Assembly: GCF_002076895.1 (NCBI RefSeq)
Contig: NZ_CP020465.1
Location: forward strand, 2,046,001 to 2,110,000
Length of the DNA stretch: 64,000 nt
Source: Cognaticolwellia beringensis
GTDB taxonomy: Bacteria > Pseudomonadota > Gammaproteobacteria > Enterobacterales > Alteromonadaceae
Reading direction: 5' to 3'
Below are positions 18,185 to 27,952 of the stretch, one piece after another. The number at the start of each line of letters is the position of its first letter. Position 1 is the stretch's first letter. The position numbers and the translations under genes were made by a program. Under the pieces are notes generated by a model. The model was not told where the DNA came from. It did no database searches and was given only the letters and a program-made list of their open reading frames with translations.

Positions 18185-18240
18185 ATATATCGTTGCTTAA
18201 AATGATATATTTGCATTGCAGTGTTGCAAAATGTGCAATA
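18185..18240. promoter_or_regulatory. Probable IlvY operator region between ilvC and ilvY
   Basis: The 173-base divergent region holds an inverted repeat ATATATC-N12-GATATAT (18185-18210). A cluster of TTGCA/TGCAA half-sites follows directly (18211-18237), including TTGCA-GTG-TTGCAA. LysR proteins bind dyads with a T-N11-A core, and E. coli IlvY binds two tandem sites in this same gene gap. The assignment rests on position and symmetry. Confidence 0.6.
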
Positions 18241-18276
18241 CTATTTCCAGTCACTGTTTACTTTTAAGCGCTTACA

Positions 18277-19167
18277 ATGGAATTAAAGTCATTACGGATG
18301 TTTGTTGATTTAGCGAAGTCATTACATTTTGGCAAAACTGCTGAGCTACATCATGTTAGCCCCTCAACCTTAAGTCGGGTGATCCAAAGGCTAGAGCTGG
18401 AAGTAGGAAATCCATTATTACATCGAGATAACCGGACTGTGGTGTTAAGTGAGGCGGGAAAACAGTTTTACCACTTTGCAGAGCAACAACTTGAGCAGTG
18501 GCAACTGTTGCAAGTTTCGCTGAATCAAAAACAAACTGAGCTACAAGGAAAATTACATATTTATTGCTCAGTTACCGCTGCTTATAGTCATTTGCCACCG
18601 TTGCTTGAACGCTTCAGACAACAACATCCGTTGGTTGAGATTATGTTAACAACAGGCGATGCCGCCGATGCACTTGAGCAAGTGGAAAAGCAAGCGGTAG
18701 ACTTTGCAATTGCGGCTAAGCCTGAACAACTTTCACGGATTTTCACCTTCCATCATCTGGCTACGCTACCGGTGTCTATTATTGCACCCACTATGGTATG
18801 TCGTGTACAGCAGCAAATTCAGCAAGACTTTATTTGGTCTGAAATACCCATTATTTTGCCAGAGCACGGCCCAGCTCGTAGAAGATTTGAATACTGGTTT
18901 CGAAAGAAACAACAAGGCAAAGCCCAAATTTACGCGACAGTGTCTGGTCACGAGGCACTAGTCAGTATGGTGGCTTTAGGATGTGGGGTGGGGATTGTAC
19001 CGCAAGTCGTGGTTGAAAATAGTCCAGTGAAAGATCGCGTGCAATATTTAGAAAGTTTTGGAGAGATTGAGCCTATTGATCTTGGTGTTTGCTGTTTAAA
19101 TCAAAGCAAAGACAAAGCATTAATTAAGGCATTTTTTGAAGCGATAAAGTCAAAAAAATCAGATTGA
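18277..19167 (+). CDS. ilvY: LysR-type activator of ilvC
   Basis: This 296-residue protein has an N-terminal winged helix-turn-helix (LRMFVDLAKSLHFGKTAELHHVSPSTLSRVIQRLELEVGN) and a periplasmic-binding-like effector domain (about 90-295). The divergent arrangement with ilvC, the length (E. coli 297) and the sequence identify it as IlvY. In E. coli it activates ilvC when acetolactate or acetohydroxybutyrate is present. It is followed convergently by yifB after 22 bases. Confidence 0.92.
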   Translation: MELKSLRMFVDLAKSLHFGKTAELHHVSPSTLSRVIQRLELEVGNPLLHRDNRTVVLSEAGKQFYHFAEQQLEQWQLLQVSLNQKQTELQGKLHIYCSVTAAYSHLPPLLERFRQQHPLVEIMLTTGDAADALEQVEKQAVDFAIAAKPEQLSRIFTFHHLATLPVSIIAPTMVCRVQQQIQQDFIWSEIPIILPEHGPARRRFEYWFRKKQQGKAQIYATVSGHEALVSMVALGCGVGIVPQVVVENSPVKDRVQYLESFGEIEPIDLGVCCLNQSKDKALIKAFFEAIKSKKSD

Positions 19168-19189
19168 TACAACTGTTTAATGCCCTGAT

Positions 19190-20713
19190 TTATAATGAAA
19201 TAGCGTCAGTCAAATGGCGTAATATTCTATCCATAGCACGATACGATAACGCTTCAATTAAGTGTTTGTGTTCAATGTGCTCTACAGCCTCCATGTCGGC
19301 GAGTGTTCTGGAAATTTTGAGTATTTTATGATGTGCTCTGGTTGATAAATTTAGTTTTTCAATGGCGAGTTCTAAAAATTCGTTATCATCAGCTGAGAGT
19401 TGACAGAAAGTTCTTACTTCAGCACTGCCAAGCTGTGCGTTAGGTTTGCCTTGGCGTAAAATTTGTTTTTGGTGACAAAGACCGACCCGTTTCTGAATCG
19501 TACTACTTGACTCACCTTTGCCTTCATCGTTCGCCCACATGCCTCGAGGTAACCTTGTAACTTCAATTTGAATATCAATTCGATCTAAAAATGGTCCTGA
19601 AAGCCGGTTGAGGTAACGTAAAACCTGCTCTGGTGTACTGCGCTTGTCATTGTAAAACCCTGTTGGACTAGGATTCATCGCGGCGACCAATTGAAACTGT
19701 GCAGGAAAGGTTTGTTTGATTAGTGCGCGTGAAATGGTTACCTCACCAGACTCCATGGGTTCACGTAATACGTCGAGCACTTTTCGCTCAAATTCAGGCA
19801 ATTCGTCGAGAAAAAGCACACCGTTATGGGCTAAAGAAATTTCACCTGGTTGAGGATGACTACCGCCACCAACTAAGGCAGCTGACGACGCGGTATGATG
19901 TGGGGCGCGAAACGGCCGAGTTAACCATGACTCAGGATTGATATTTTTATGGCAAATAGATTGAATAGCGGCACTCGAAAGGGCTTCTTGCTCGGTCATC
20001 GGGGGTAAAATTCCAGGTAATCTACTGGCAAGCATGGTTTTTCCTGTACCTGGTGGGCCAATAAACAATAAATTGTGACCGCCACTTGCAGCAAGTTCTA
20101 ATGCACGCTTGGCTAGAGGTTGGCCGACAACATCGGCGATATCATTGATACTCTCAGTTTTATATTCTTGTAGGACTCTTGCTTGAACTAATGGCAAGCT
20201 TTGTTGTTTTAAAAAATGAGGAAAGAGCTGGTTTAAATGTGACAGGCTTAATATTTTTACTTGCGGTACCCAGCTAGCTTGTTCGGCATTTTCGCTCGGT
20301 ATTACCAATGTGCGGCCACTTTCTTTGCAAGCCATTGCCATAGGGATTTCACCAATAATAGCGCGTAGCTCACCAGACAAGGCTAACTCACCGGCAAATT
20401 CATACTGATTTAAGTCTGCGTTTGGAAGCTGTGCAGCCGCGGCTAGAATACCTAAGGCAATCGGGAGGTCGAAGCGGCCTCCTTCTTTTGGCAAATCAGC
20501 AGGTGCTAAATTAACCGTGATGCGTTTGGCTGGAAATTCATAACCGCAATTGATAATAGCACTGCGCACGCGATCTTTTGCCTCCCGAACGGAGGTTTCA
20601 GGTAAGCCGACAATATTAAATGCAGGCAATCCATTGGCTAAATGCACTTCTACCGTGACTAAGGGCGATTCGAGTCCGACGCGAGCGCGACTAAAAACAC
20701 AGGCTAAGGTCAT
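19190..20713 (-). CDS. comM: YifB/ComM family Mg-chelatase-like AAA ATPase
   Basis: This 507-residue protein has an N-terminal Lon-substrate-like (ChlI) domain (GLPAFNIVGLPETSVREAKDRVRSA). The AAA core carries Walker A GPPGTGKTML and Walker B LFLDELPEF, and the C-terminal Mg-chelatase domain includes STRAHHKILKISRTLADM. In naturally transformable bacteria ComM is a helicase that aids branch migration of incoming DNA; in E. coli it is called YifB. As in E. coli, it sits next to the ilvGMEDA operon, transcribed away from it. Confidence 0.93.
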   Translation of the reverse strand: MTLACVFSRARVGLESPLVTVEVHLANGLPAFNIVGLPETSVREAKDRVRSAIINCGYEFPAKRITVNLAPADLPKEGGRFDLPIALGILAAAAQLPNADLNQYEFAGELALSGELRAIIGEIPMAMACKESGRTLVIPSENAEQASWVPQVKILSLSHLNQLFPHFLKQQSLPLVQARVLQEYKTESINDIADVVGQPLAKRALELAASGGHNLLFIGPPGTGKTMLASRLPGILPPMTEQEALSSAAIQSICHKNINPESWLTRPFRAPHHTASSAALVGGGSHPQPGEISLAHNGVLFLDELPEFERKVLDVLREPMESGEVTISRALIKQTFPAQFQLVAAMNPSPTGFYNDKRSTPEQVLRYLNRLSGPFLDRIDIQIEVTRLPRGMWANDEGKGESSSTIQKRVGLCHQKQILRQGKPNAQLGSAEVRTFCQLSADDNEFLELAIEKLNLSTRAHHKILKISRTLADMEAVEHIEHKHLIEALSYRAMDRILRHLTDAISL

Positions 20714-20868
20714 AAAAATCCATTTTTATTTACATATTTTTATACGCAAGTGTAGTTAAATAAACAGTATTGTGCGAAAAATAAAGTGCCTAATATCAGA
20801 AAGACCAAGGTGTAGTTATAACGGGGAATTTTTTTTTACTAAAAAAAACACTAATAAACCACTTGCGC

Positions 20869-20900
20869 TTGACATTAGAGCTATGGTACTAATTTAAATA
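20869..20900 (+). promoter_or_regulatory. Probable ilvLGMEDA promoter
   Basis: A perfect -35 TTGACA lies at 20869-20874. An AT-rich -10 (TAATTTAAAT, exact hexamer unclear) follows at about 20890-20899, 15-18 bases downstream. The leader peptide begins about 50 bases further on. Confidence 0.5.
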
Positions 20901-20954
20901 GACTGAAAATTCTTAGTACTCAAATTAATATACTTACAGATAACATACATAACT

Positions 20955-21029
20955 ATGCAAAATTATATCTTAGTCATTATTAACGTCCTCATCGTGGTGA
21001 TTCTTAAATCGTCGCGGGGGAATTGTTGA
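20955..21029 (+). CDS. ilvL: ilv operon leader peptide
   Basis: This is a 24-codon reading frame, MQNYILVIINVLIVVILK followed by SSRGNC. Thirteen of its codons specify Ile, Leu or Val, and all lie within residues 5-17. It is followed by an attenuator hairpin and then ilvG. Low charged Ile-, Leu- or Val-tRNA should stall the ribosome in the run of these codons and allow readthrough. Sequence, length and position match the logic of E. coli ilvL (32 residues) though not its exact sequence. Confidence 0.92.
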   Translation: MQNYILVIINVLIVVILKSSRGNC

Positions 21030-21072
21030 GCTAAAGAAAAGTAAAAAAATCTTAAAATAACAAACCCCCCGC
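21014..21072 (+). promoter_or_regulatory. Antiterminator pairing of the ilv attenuator
   Basis: GCGGGGG at 21014-21020, the end of the leader coding region, is exactly complementary to CCCCCGC at 21066-21072, the 5' arm of the terminator. A ribosome stalled in the Ile/Leu/Val codons would leave the first segment free to pair and so block the terminator. A ribosome that reaches the stop codon would cover it. Confidence 0.7.
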
Positions 21073-21095
21073 TCCGCAAGGACCGGGGGGTTTGT
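21060..21095 (+). terminator. ilv operon attenuator hairpin
   Basis: A 12-bp perfect stem, ACAAACCCCCCG with CGGGGGGTTTGT (21060-21071 with 21084-21095), lies 30 bases after the leader stop and 140 bases before ilvG. The stem is GC-rich; its U residues lie in the stem base and in the loose tail CGTTATT rather than in a long run. Confidence 0.85.
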
Positions 21096-21235
21096 CGTTA
21101 TTAAAATATTAAACAGCGCGTTGCGCACAAACATTATTAACCTTTGGAGAATACTTGTTAATTACAATAAATTTATGCGTTTCATGAAAGTGAATGGTTT
21201 ATGAATAAAATGTTATTAAAAAGTTAAACAAACAC

Positions 21236-22900
21236 ATGGCGACTGAAAAAATATTAACCGGCGCGAGCTTATTATTTAACGTGCTAGAACAGCATGGGGT
21301 TGAACATGTGTTTGGCTATCCAGGTGGTGCCATAATGCCTATCTACGATGCACTTTACGACAGTGACGTAGAACACTTTTTGTGTCGGCATGAACAAGGT
21401 GCTGCATTTTCTGCCGTTGGTTATGCAAGAGCTTCGGGCAAGGTTGGTGTTTGTCTTGCCACATCAGGTCCAGGCGCGACTAACTTGATCACAGGCCTTG
21501 CTGATGCCTTAGCTGACTCAATTCCAGTTGTTGCTATTACTGGCCAAGTAGCGACTGCTGCTATGGGGTCAGACGCATTCCAAGAAATTGATATTTTCGG
21601 TTTGTCGCTAGCGTGTACGAAACACTCATTTCAAGTCACTAATATTAATGATTTAGCCGGCGTGTTACACCAAGCTTTTGCCATTGCTTTAGAAGGTAGA
21701 CAAGGACCTGTATTAGTTGATATTCCAAAAGATATACAGATAGCAGCGGTTAATGGTTGTGTAGATGATTTAGTGAATTTACAAAATAAAGTTAAGCTAC
21801 CGCCAGCGAATGTGGGTAGTGCTATTGCATTATTAAACCAAGCTCAGAAGCCAATTTTATATGTGGGTGGTGGTGTTGGTATGGCCAATGCTGTTGATGA
21901 ATTACGCGATTTTGCCAAGGTAACAGGCTTACCATGCGTTTCAACCTTAAAAGGGCTAGGCGCCATTGATCCAGAAGACAAATACTATATGGGCATGTTG
22001 GGTATGCATGGTACCAAAGCATCAAATATAGCGGTGCAAGAATGTGATTTATTGATCGCAGTAGGTGCACGTTTTGATGACCGCGTTACCGGTAAGTTAA
22101 ATGAATTTGCTCCGAATGCTAAAGTGATTCATTTTGATATTGATACCGCAGAAATTAACAAACGCAGAGTCGCTGACGCATCAATATTAGGGGACTTAAA
22201 AGTCAACTTACCTGCGTTAGCCATACCGCTATCTATCGAACCTTGGAAAAAAGTTTGTCTGCAAATGAATGAAGATTTTGCTTGGGACTATAATCATCCT
22301 GGCGAGACCATTTTTGCCCCAGCAGTGTTAAAAGAAATTAGCGACAAAATGCCAAAAAATAGTTGTGTAACTACTGATGTGGGGCAACATCAAATGTGGG
22401 CAGCACAACACATGGTTTTTGATGATCCAAGTAACTTTTTGACCAGTGCTGGCATGGGCACCATGGGCTTTGGTATACCAGCAGCCGTTGGTGCTCAAGT
22501 GAGTCGGCCAACAGACTGTATTATTGCGGTATCAGGTGATGGCTCTTTTATGATGAACGTACAAGAGTTATCAACGATTAAACGCTTTCAATTACCGGTT
22601 AAAATAGTGCTTATTGATAACGCCAAACTAGGTATGGTGCGTCAATGGCAAGACCTATTTTTCAATGGCCGATTAAGTGAAACAGATTTAGCGGATAATC
22701 CTGATTTTATTATGTTAGCCAATGCTTTTGATATTAAAGCGAAAATGATCACTAAAAAGTCAGAAGTGAGTGCCGCCATTGAAGAAATGCTCGAGCATGA
22801 CGGCCCTTATTTGTTACAAGTTAAAATTGACGCACAAGACAACGTATGGCCATTAGTGCCACCGAATACCGCTAATGATAAAATGATGGAGAGTACCTAA
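21236..22900 (+). CDS. ilvG: Acetolactate synthase II large subunit
   Basis: This 554-residue thiamine-diphosphate enzyme condenses pyruvate with pyruvate or 2-oxobutyrate, the first common step of valine and isoleucine synthesis. The N-terminal PYR domain holds the catalytic-type Glu in CRHEQGAAF. The FAD-associated central domain holds [21 protein letters not shown]. The C-terminal domain has the ThDP motif [18 protein letters not shown]. The frame is intact, unlike the frameshifted ilvG of E. coli K-12. ilvM starts at the next base after its stop. Confidence 0.96.
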   Translation: MATEKILTGASLLFNVLEQHGVEHVFGYPGGAIMPIYDALYDSDVEHFLCRHEQGAAFSAVGYARASGKVGVCLATSGPGATNLITGLADALADSIPVVAITGQVATAAMGSDAFQEIDIFGLSLACTKHSFQVTNINDLAGVLHQAFAIALEGRQGPVLVDIPKDIQIAAVNGCVDDLVNLQNKVKLPPANVGSAIALLNQAQKPILYVGGGVGMANAVDELRDFAKVTGLPCVSTLKGLGAIDPEDKYYMGMLGMHGTKASNIAVQECDLLIAVGARFDDRVTGKLNEFAPNAKVIHFDIDTAEINKRRVADASILGDLKVNLPALAIPLSIEPWKKVCLQMNEDFAWDYNHPGETIFAPAVLKEISDKMPKNSCVTTDVGQHQMWAAQHMVFDDPSNFLTSAGMGTMGFGIPAAVGAQVSRPTDCIIAVSGDGSFMMNVQELSTIKRFQLPVKIVLIDNAKLGMVRQWQDLFFNGRLSETDLADNPDFIMLANAFDIKAKMITKKSEVSAAIEEMLEHDGPYLLQVKIDAQDNVWPLVPPNTANDKMMEST

Positions 22901-23158
22901 ATGAATAACTATCAACTAACGATAACAGCGGATGATAAGCAGGTGGTGCTTGAAAGAATTTTACAAGTGACTCGCTATCGTGGCTTTTTAATCAGTGGCA
23001 TGAATGCCAAAGTAAATACTGGCACGAATCTAGGTATCATAGAATTAATGGTGAGAAGTGAACGTCCGATTGAGCTTTTGGTTGATCAAATTAATAAACT
23101 GATCGACATCAAAGAGGTCAAGGTAGACAATGGCGTATCACAGCAGCGCATTGCGTAA
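22901..23158 (+). CDS. ilvM: Acetolactate synthase II small (regulatory) subunit
   Basis: This 85-residue single ACT-domain protein starts with YQLTITADDKQVVLERILQVTRYRGF. It matches E. coli IlvM (87 residues) in length and in its place directly after ilvG. It stabilises and modulates the large subunit; isozyme II is typically little inhibited by valine. Zero intergenic bases separate it from ilvG. Confidence 0.93.
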   Translation: MNNYQLTITADDKQVVLERILQVTRYRGFLISGMNAKVNTGTNLGIIELMVRSERPIELLVDQINKLIDIKEVKVDNGVSQQRIA

Positions 23159-23257
23159 TGCTGGGTTGAAACCAACGACGAAAATTAATAATACTTAATC
23201 AGTTGAGCTGCGTTTAAAGCTGACTGGTTAATACGCAATAAAATTTAGGAAAAGATA

Positions 23258-24181
23258 ATGGCAAAAGTTAACGCAGAACTAATTTGGTTTAATGGTGAAC
23301 TCATGCCGTGGCAAAATGCTACGGTACATGTAATGAGTCATGCCCTACATTACGGTTCGTCAGTTTTTGAAGGTATTCGTGCTTATAATACCCATAAAGG
23401 TACGTGTATTTTCCGTTTAGAAGAACACATAAAGCGCTTATTCGATTCAGCAAAAATATACCGCATGAATATTCCTTTTACCGAAGAACAAGTGGTTCAA
23501 GCATGTAAAGATGCGGTAGCAAAAAATAATTTAAAATCAGCTTATTTACGTCCATTAGTATTTTTAGGCGATATAGGCATGGGCCTTCGTCCACCTATCG
23601 ACGCAGTTGCAGATGTTATGATTGCAGCGTTTAGTTGGGAAGCTTATTTAGGTGCTGATGCCATCGAAAATGGTGTTGAAGTAGGTGTTTCAAGTTGGAA
23701 TCGCCTTGCCCCTAATACTATGCCGACGGCAGCAAAAGCTGGTGGTAACTACTTGTCTTCGCAGTTAATTTCGACTGAAGCTGCTCGTCATGGTTATGCT
23801 GAAGGTGTCGCTTTAGATATAAATAACATGGTAAGTGAAGGCGCAGGTCAAAACTTATTTTTAATCAAAAAAGGTGTGCTTTATACCCCTCCTGGTACGG
23901 CTTCAATATTACAAGGTTTAACGCGTGACACAGTATTTTTCCTTGCTAAGCAACTAGGTTACGAAGTGCGCGAAGAATCTATTTCTCGTGAATCTTTATA
24001 CCTTGCAGATGAATTTTTCATGTGCGGCACCGCAACTGAAGTGGTACCAGTGAAATCAGTTGACGGTATTGCTGTTGGGGATGGTTCGCGTGGACCTATT
24101 ACTAAAGCGCTTCAAGATGCCTTCTTTGGTATGTTCGATGGTACTACTGAAGTGCCTGAAGGTTGGTTAGACGAAGTTTAA
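23258..24181 (+). CDS. ilvE: Branched-chain amino acid aminotransferase
   Basis: This 307-residue class IV PLP aminotransferase makes Ile, Val and Leu from their keto acids with glutamate. Diagnostic blocks are HYGSSVFEGIRAY near the start, the PLP-lysine context PTAAKAGGNYLSSQL, and EGAGQNLFLIKKG. Length matches E. coli IlvE (309). A 99-base gap after ilvM holds an imperfect hairpin without a T-run. Confidence 0.96.
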   Translation: MAKVNAELIWFNGELMPWQNATVHVMSHALHYGSSVFEGIRAYNTHKGTCIFRLEEHIKRLFDSAKIYRMNIPFTEEQVVQACKDAVAKNNLKSAYLRPLVFLGDIGMGLRPPIDAVADVMIAAFSWEAYLGADAIENGVEVGVSSWNRLAPNTMPTAAKAGGNYLSSQLISTEAARHGYAEGVALDINNMVSEGAGQNLFLIKKGVLYTPPGTASILQGLTRDTVFFLAKQLGYEVREESISRESLYLADEFFMCGTATEVVPVKSVDGIAVGDGSRGPITKALQDAFFGMFDGTTEVPEGWLDEV

Positions 24182-24328
24182 TCGCACGGCTTTATTGCTA
24201 GTTCACTCAATTTCTTTGCTGGGAATACACACTTATATCGATAAGTTGCCTACTTTCTGCCTTGAAATTGAGCCGAACTAGCTGTCACTGTAACTAATTA
24301 GCATGCAGTAATTACCCATACTAAAATG

Positions 24329-24374
24329 TTATTTTATAAGTTCACTTGTCAGTGAATTTATAAAATAATTTTTT
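24329..24374 (+). terminator. Terminator-like hairpin between ilvE and ilvD
   Basis: A long stem, TTATTTTATAA-g-TTCACT with AGTGAA-t-TTATAAAATAA (17 bp with one mismatched pair, TGTC loop), is followed directly by six T residues. It lies inside what should be one ilvGMEDA operon, 57 bases before ilvD. It may separate ilvDA from ilvGME or set their relative levels. Confidence 0.65.
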
Positions 24375-24430
24375 AATACTTCTCACGCTTACTGATAGCG
24401 ACATACATAAAATATATAGGAACTAAGGTC

Positions 24431-26305
24431 ATGCCAAAATTAAGATCAGCAACTTCTACTCAAGGTCGTAATATGGCTGGGGCTCGCGCACTATGGCGTG
24501 CAACGGGTATGACAGACGGCGATTTCGGCAAACCTATTATTGCTGTAGTTAACTCGTTTACCCAATTCGTACCAGGCCATGTGCATTTAAAAGATATGGG
24601 GCAATTGGTTGCAGGTGCGATTGAAGAAGCCGGTGGTGTAGCTAAAGAGTTTAATACTATTGCGGTTGATGACGGTATCGCGATGGGTCATAGCGGCATG
24701 CTTTATAGCTTACCGTCACGTGATTTAATTGCTGATTCTGTTGAATACATGGTGAATGCCCATTGTGCAGATGCCATGGTGTGTATTTCAAACTGTGACA
24801 AAATTACCCCTGGCATGTTAATGGCGGCTATGCGCTTAAACATACCGGTAATTTTTGTCTCAGGTGGCCCGATGGAAGCCGGTAAAACTAAGCTGTCAGA
24901 CCAAATTATCAAACTCGATTTAGTTGATGCCATGATCCAAGGCGCCGATCCGAAAGTATCAGACGAGCAAAGTGATCAAGTTGAGCGTTCAGCTTGTCCT
25001 ACGTGTGGTTCATGTTCAGGTATGTTCACCGCCAACTCAATGAACTGTTTAGCCGAAGCATTAGGTTTAGCGCTACCAGGTAACGGTTCTATGTTAGCGA
25101 CTCATGCGGATCGTGAGCAGTTATTCTTAAGAGCTGGTAAAGAAATTGTTAAGCTAACCAAGCGTTACTATCAAGAAAACGACGAATCTGCCTTACCGCG
25201 CAATATTGCCAGTAAAGATGCTTTACACAATGCCATGTGTTTAGACATTGCTATGGGTGGTTCAACCAATACTATTTTACATTTACTAGCAACCGCGCAA
25301 GAAGCGGAAATTGATTACACCATGGAAGACATGGATAAGTTATCACGCATTGTGCCGCAATTATGTAAAGTGGCACCTTCAACGCCAGAATATCACATGG
25401 AAGATGTTCATCGTGCTGGCGGCGTAATTGCCATTTTAGGTGAATTATCACGCGCTAATTTATTAAAAACAGATGTACCGAATATTTTAGGTACCACCTT
25501 AGCTGATGTTATTGCTAAATATGATATTAAAGTCACTGACGATGAAGAGGTTAAAAAGTTTTACCGTGCAGGCCCTGCAGGTATTCGTACCACTAAAGCA
25601 TTCAGCCAAGATTGCCGTTGGGATACCTTAGACGACGACCGTGAAAATGGTTGTATTCGTAGCATTGAAAACGCTTTTTCATTAGAAGGTGGTTTAGCCG
25701 TACTTGCGGGTAATATTGCGGTTGACGGTTGTGTGGTTAAAACCGCAGGCGTAAGTGACGATAACTTAGTATTTACTGGTCCTGCACACGTATTTGAAAG
25801 CCAAGACGCTGCTGTAGCCGGTATTTTAGATAAAAAAGTAGTGGCTGGTGAAGTGGTTGTTATTCGTTATGAAGGCCCTAAAGGTGGCCCTGGCATGCAA
25901 GAAATGTTGTATCCAACCACTTATTTAAAATCGATGGGCTTAGGTAAAGCCTGTGCGCTGTTAACTGATGGTCGCTTCTCGGGTGGAACTTCAGGTTTAT
26001 CTATTGGTCATGTTTCTCCAGAAGCCGGCAGTGGCGGCACTATTGCATTAGTAGAGCAAGGCGACATTATTCATATTGATATTCCTAATCGCTCTATAGA
26101 GTTACAGGTAAGTGAAGAAGAGCTAACTCAGCGTCGCGATGCCATGAACGCTAAAGGTAAAGATGCTTGGAAACCGATTGGTCGTGTTCGCCCAATCAGT
26201 TACGCCTTGAAAAACTACGCCATGTTAGCCACAAGTGCCGATAAAGGTGCTGTACGTAATCGTGAATTACTAGACGGCAATTACAATGGTGACAGCAATG
26301 ACTGA
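24431..26305 (+). CDS. ilvD: Dihydroxy-acid dehydratase
   Basis: This 624-residue iron-sulfur dehydratase converts dihydroxy acids to the keto acids of Val and Ile. Cluster-binding cysteines are visible in [11 protein letters not shown] and in [19 protein letters not shown]. The C-terminal domain includes [21 protein letters not shown]. Length is close to E. coli IlvD (616), with a slightly longer C-terminus. Its last 8 bases overlap ilvA, giving translational coupling. Confidence 0.97.
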   Translation: MPKLRSATSTQGRNMAGARALWRATGMTDGDFGKPIIAVVNSFTQFVPGHVHLKDMGQLVAGAIEEAGGVAKEFNTIAVDDGIAMGHSGMLYSLPSRDLIADSVEYMVNAHCADAMVCISNCDKITPGMLMAAMRLNIPVIFVSGGPMEAGKTKLSDQIIKLDLVDAMIQGADPKVSDEQSDQVERSACPTCGSCSGMFTANSMNCLAEALGLALPGNGSMLATHADREQLFLRAGKEIVKLTKRYYQENDESALPRNIASKDALHNAMCLDIAMGGSTNTILHLLATAQEAEIDYTMEDMDKLSRIVPQLCKVAPSTPEYHMEDVHRAGGVIAILGELSRANLLKTDVPNILGTTLADVIAKYDIKVTDDEEVKKFYRAGPAGIRTTKAFSQDCRWDTLDDDRENGCIRSIENAFSLEGGLAVLAGNIAVDGCVVKTAGVSDDNLVFTGPAHVFESQDAAVAGILDKKVVAGEVVVIRYEGPKGGPGMQEMLYPTTYLKSMGLGKACALLTDGRFSGGTSGLSIGHVSPEAGSGGTIALVEQGDIIHIDIPNRSIELQVSEEELTQRRDAMNAKGKDAWKPIGRVRPISYALKNYAMLATSADKGAVRNRELLDGNYNGDSND

Positions 26306-27878
26306 TGCTGAACAAACAGCATTAATGCAAGCGCAGGCTATTCAAACACAAGGTTTAGACTATTTACGAAGAATATTACTGGCGCCAGTTTATGATGTTG
26401 CGGTGGAAACCGCATTAACACCATTAACTAAGTTGTCATCACGTTTAGGGAATCAAATATTTCTTAAGCGTGAGGATCAACAGCCCGTACATTCGTTTAA
26501 ATTGCGTGGCGCTTACAACAAATTAATCAACTTGTCTGAGCAGCAATGCTTGCATGGCGTTATTGCCGCTTCTGCGGGGAATCACGCGCAAGGCTTAGCT
26601 TTAGCGGCACATAAGTTGGGCATTAAAGCGACGATTGTTATGCCCATTACTACACCTGATATCAAGGTAGATAACGTTAGACGTTATGGCGCAGAAGTGC
26701 GCTTAGTGGGCAAGAGCTTTAACGAGGCGCAACAAGCCTCGATGGAATACGCACAAGCAGAAAAGAAAACCGTGATCCATCCGTTTGATGATAGCGATGT
26801 TATTGCAGGTCAAGGTACCGTGGCTAAAGAGCTGTTACAGCAACAGCCAAACACCGATGTGGTGTTTATTCCAGTGGGCGGTGGCGGTTTGTTGGCCGGT
26901 ATGGCGGTTTACCTAAAACAATTACAACCTAATATTAAAGTGATTGGTGTCGAAGCGGAAGATTCTGCTTGTTTAAAAGCCGCTTTTGCGGCTGGTGAAC
27001 CCGTCGATTTAGCGCAAGTGGGCTTGTTTGCTGATGGCGTTGCGGTTAAACGAATCGGTGAGCATACTTTTAATTTGATTAAGCACTATTGTGATGACGT
27101 GATCACCGTGTCTACCGATGAAATTTGTGCCTCAATAAAAGATATTTTTGAGCAAACGCGGGTTATTTCTGAACCTGCGGGCGCGTTATCTTTAGCCGGG
27201 TTACAAAAATATTGCCAAACCAGTCAAGGCGATGAGTCTTTAGTTGCTATTCTGTCTGGCGCTAACATGAATTTTCATACTTTACGCTACATTTCTGAAC
27301 GTTGTGAATTAGGTGAGCAGAAAGAAGCGATATTTGCGGTCAAAATTCCAGAAGAAAAAGGCAGCTTTAGAAACTTTTGTAAGGCGCTTTCAGGGCGTGT
27401 GATCACTGAATTCAATTATCGTTATGCTGACAAGCCTGATGCTTCAAACCAAGCACAAAATGCCAATATTTTTGTTGGCGTACGTCTGGGGGGTGAAGTT
27501 AATGACAGAGAGAAATTAACCGAAAGCTTACAGCAACAAGGTTATGATTTAGCTGATTTTACAGAAAATGAATTAGCTAAACTACATGTTAGATACATGA
27601 TTGGCGGTAAAAATGAATTGTCGGCCAAGGAACGAATTTTTCGCTTTCAATTTCCTGAATACCCAGGCGCGCTAGAGAAATTTTTAGATACCCTTGGCGA
27701 ACATTATAATATTACTTTGTTTCATTATCGAAATCACGGTGCAGCATTTGGCCAAGTATTAGCTGGCTTTGAAGTGAAAAAAGCGCTGGAAATTAACTTC
27801 TTTTCCCACTTAAAAGCCCTAGATTATGAGTGGCAAGAAGAAACAGATAATAAGGCTTATCAGACTTTTCTCACCTGA
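26298..27878 (+). CDS. ilvA: Biosynthetic threonine ammonia-lyase
   Basis: IlvA deaminates threonine to 2-oxobutyrate, committing carbon to isoleucine. The PLP-lysine motif [12 protein letters not shown] is at about residue 65, the SAGNHAQG phosphate loop follows, and the glycine loop is [10 protein letters not shown]. Two ACT-like regulatory domains occupy the C-terminal third, as in the feedback-inhibited E. coli enzyme (514 residues). I chose the ATG at 26298 because GGTGA sits six bases upstream; an in-frame ATG at 26286 has no such signal. The gene overlaps the end of ilvD by 8 bases. Confidence 0.95.
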   Translation: MTDAEQTALMQAQAIQTQGLDYLRRILLAPVYDVAVETALTPLTKLSSRLGNQIFLKREDQQPVHSFKLRGAYNKLINLSEQQCLHGVIAASAGNHAQGLALAAHKLGIKATIVMPITTPDIKVDNVRRYGAEVRLVGKSFNEAQQASMEYAQAEKKTVIHPFDDSDVIAGQGTVAKELLQQQPNTDVVFIPVGGGGLLAGMAVYLKQLQPNIKVIGVEAEDSACLKAAFAAGEPVDLAQVGLFADGVAVKRIGEHTFNLIKHYCDDVITVSTDEICASIKDIFEQTRVISEPAGALSLAGLQKYCQTSQGDESLVAILSGANMNFHTLRYISERCELGEQKEAIFAVKIPEEKGSFRNFCKALSGRVITEFNYRYADKPDASNQAQNANIFVGVRLGGEVNDREKLTESLQQQGYDLADFTENELAKLHVRYMIGGKNELSAKERIFRFQFPEYPGALEKFLDTLGEHYNITLFHYRNHGAAFGQVLAGFEVKKALEINFFSHLKALDYEWQEETDNKAYQTFLT

Positions 27879-27910
27879 TAACAGTATGTGAATAATACCT
27901 TTTATGTAAC

Positions 27911-27938
27911 AAAAGCAGCTTTAGCTGCTTTTTTTTTG
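27911..27938 (+). terminator. Terminator of the ilv operon
   Basis: The hairpin AAGCAGCT-TT-AGCTGCTT is followed by a run of T residues. It lies about 35 bases after the ilvA stop codon. Confidence 0.88.
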
Positions 27939-27952
27939 CTAAATGATTTATA

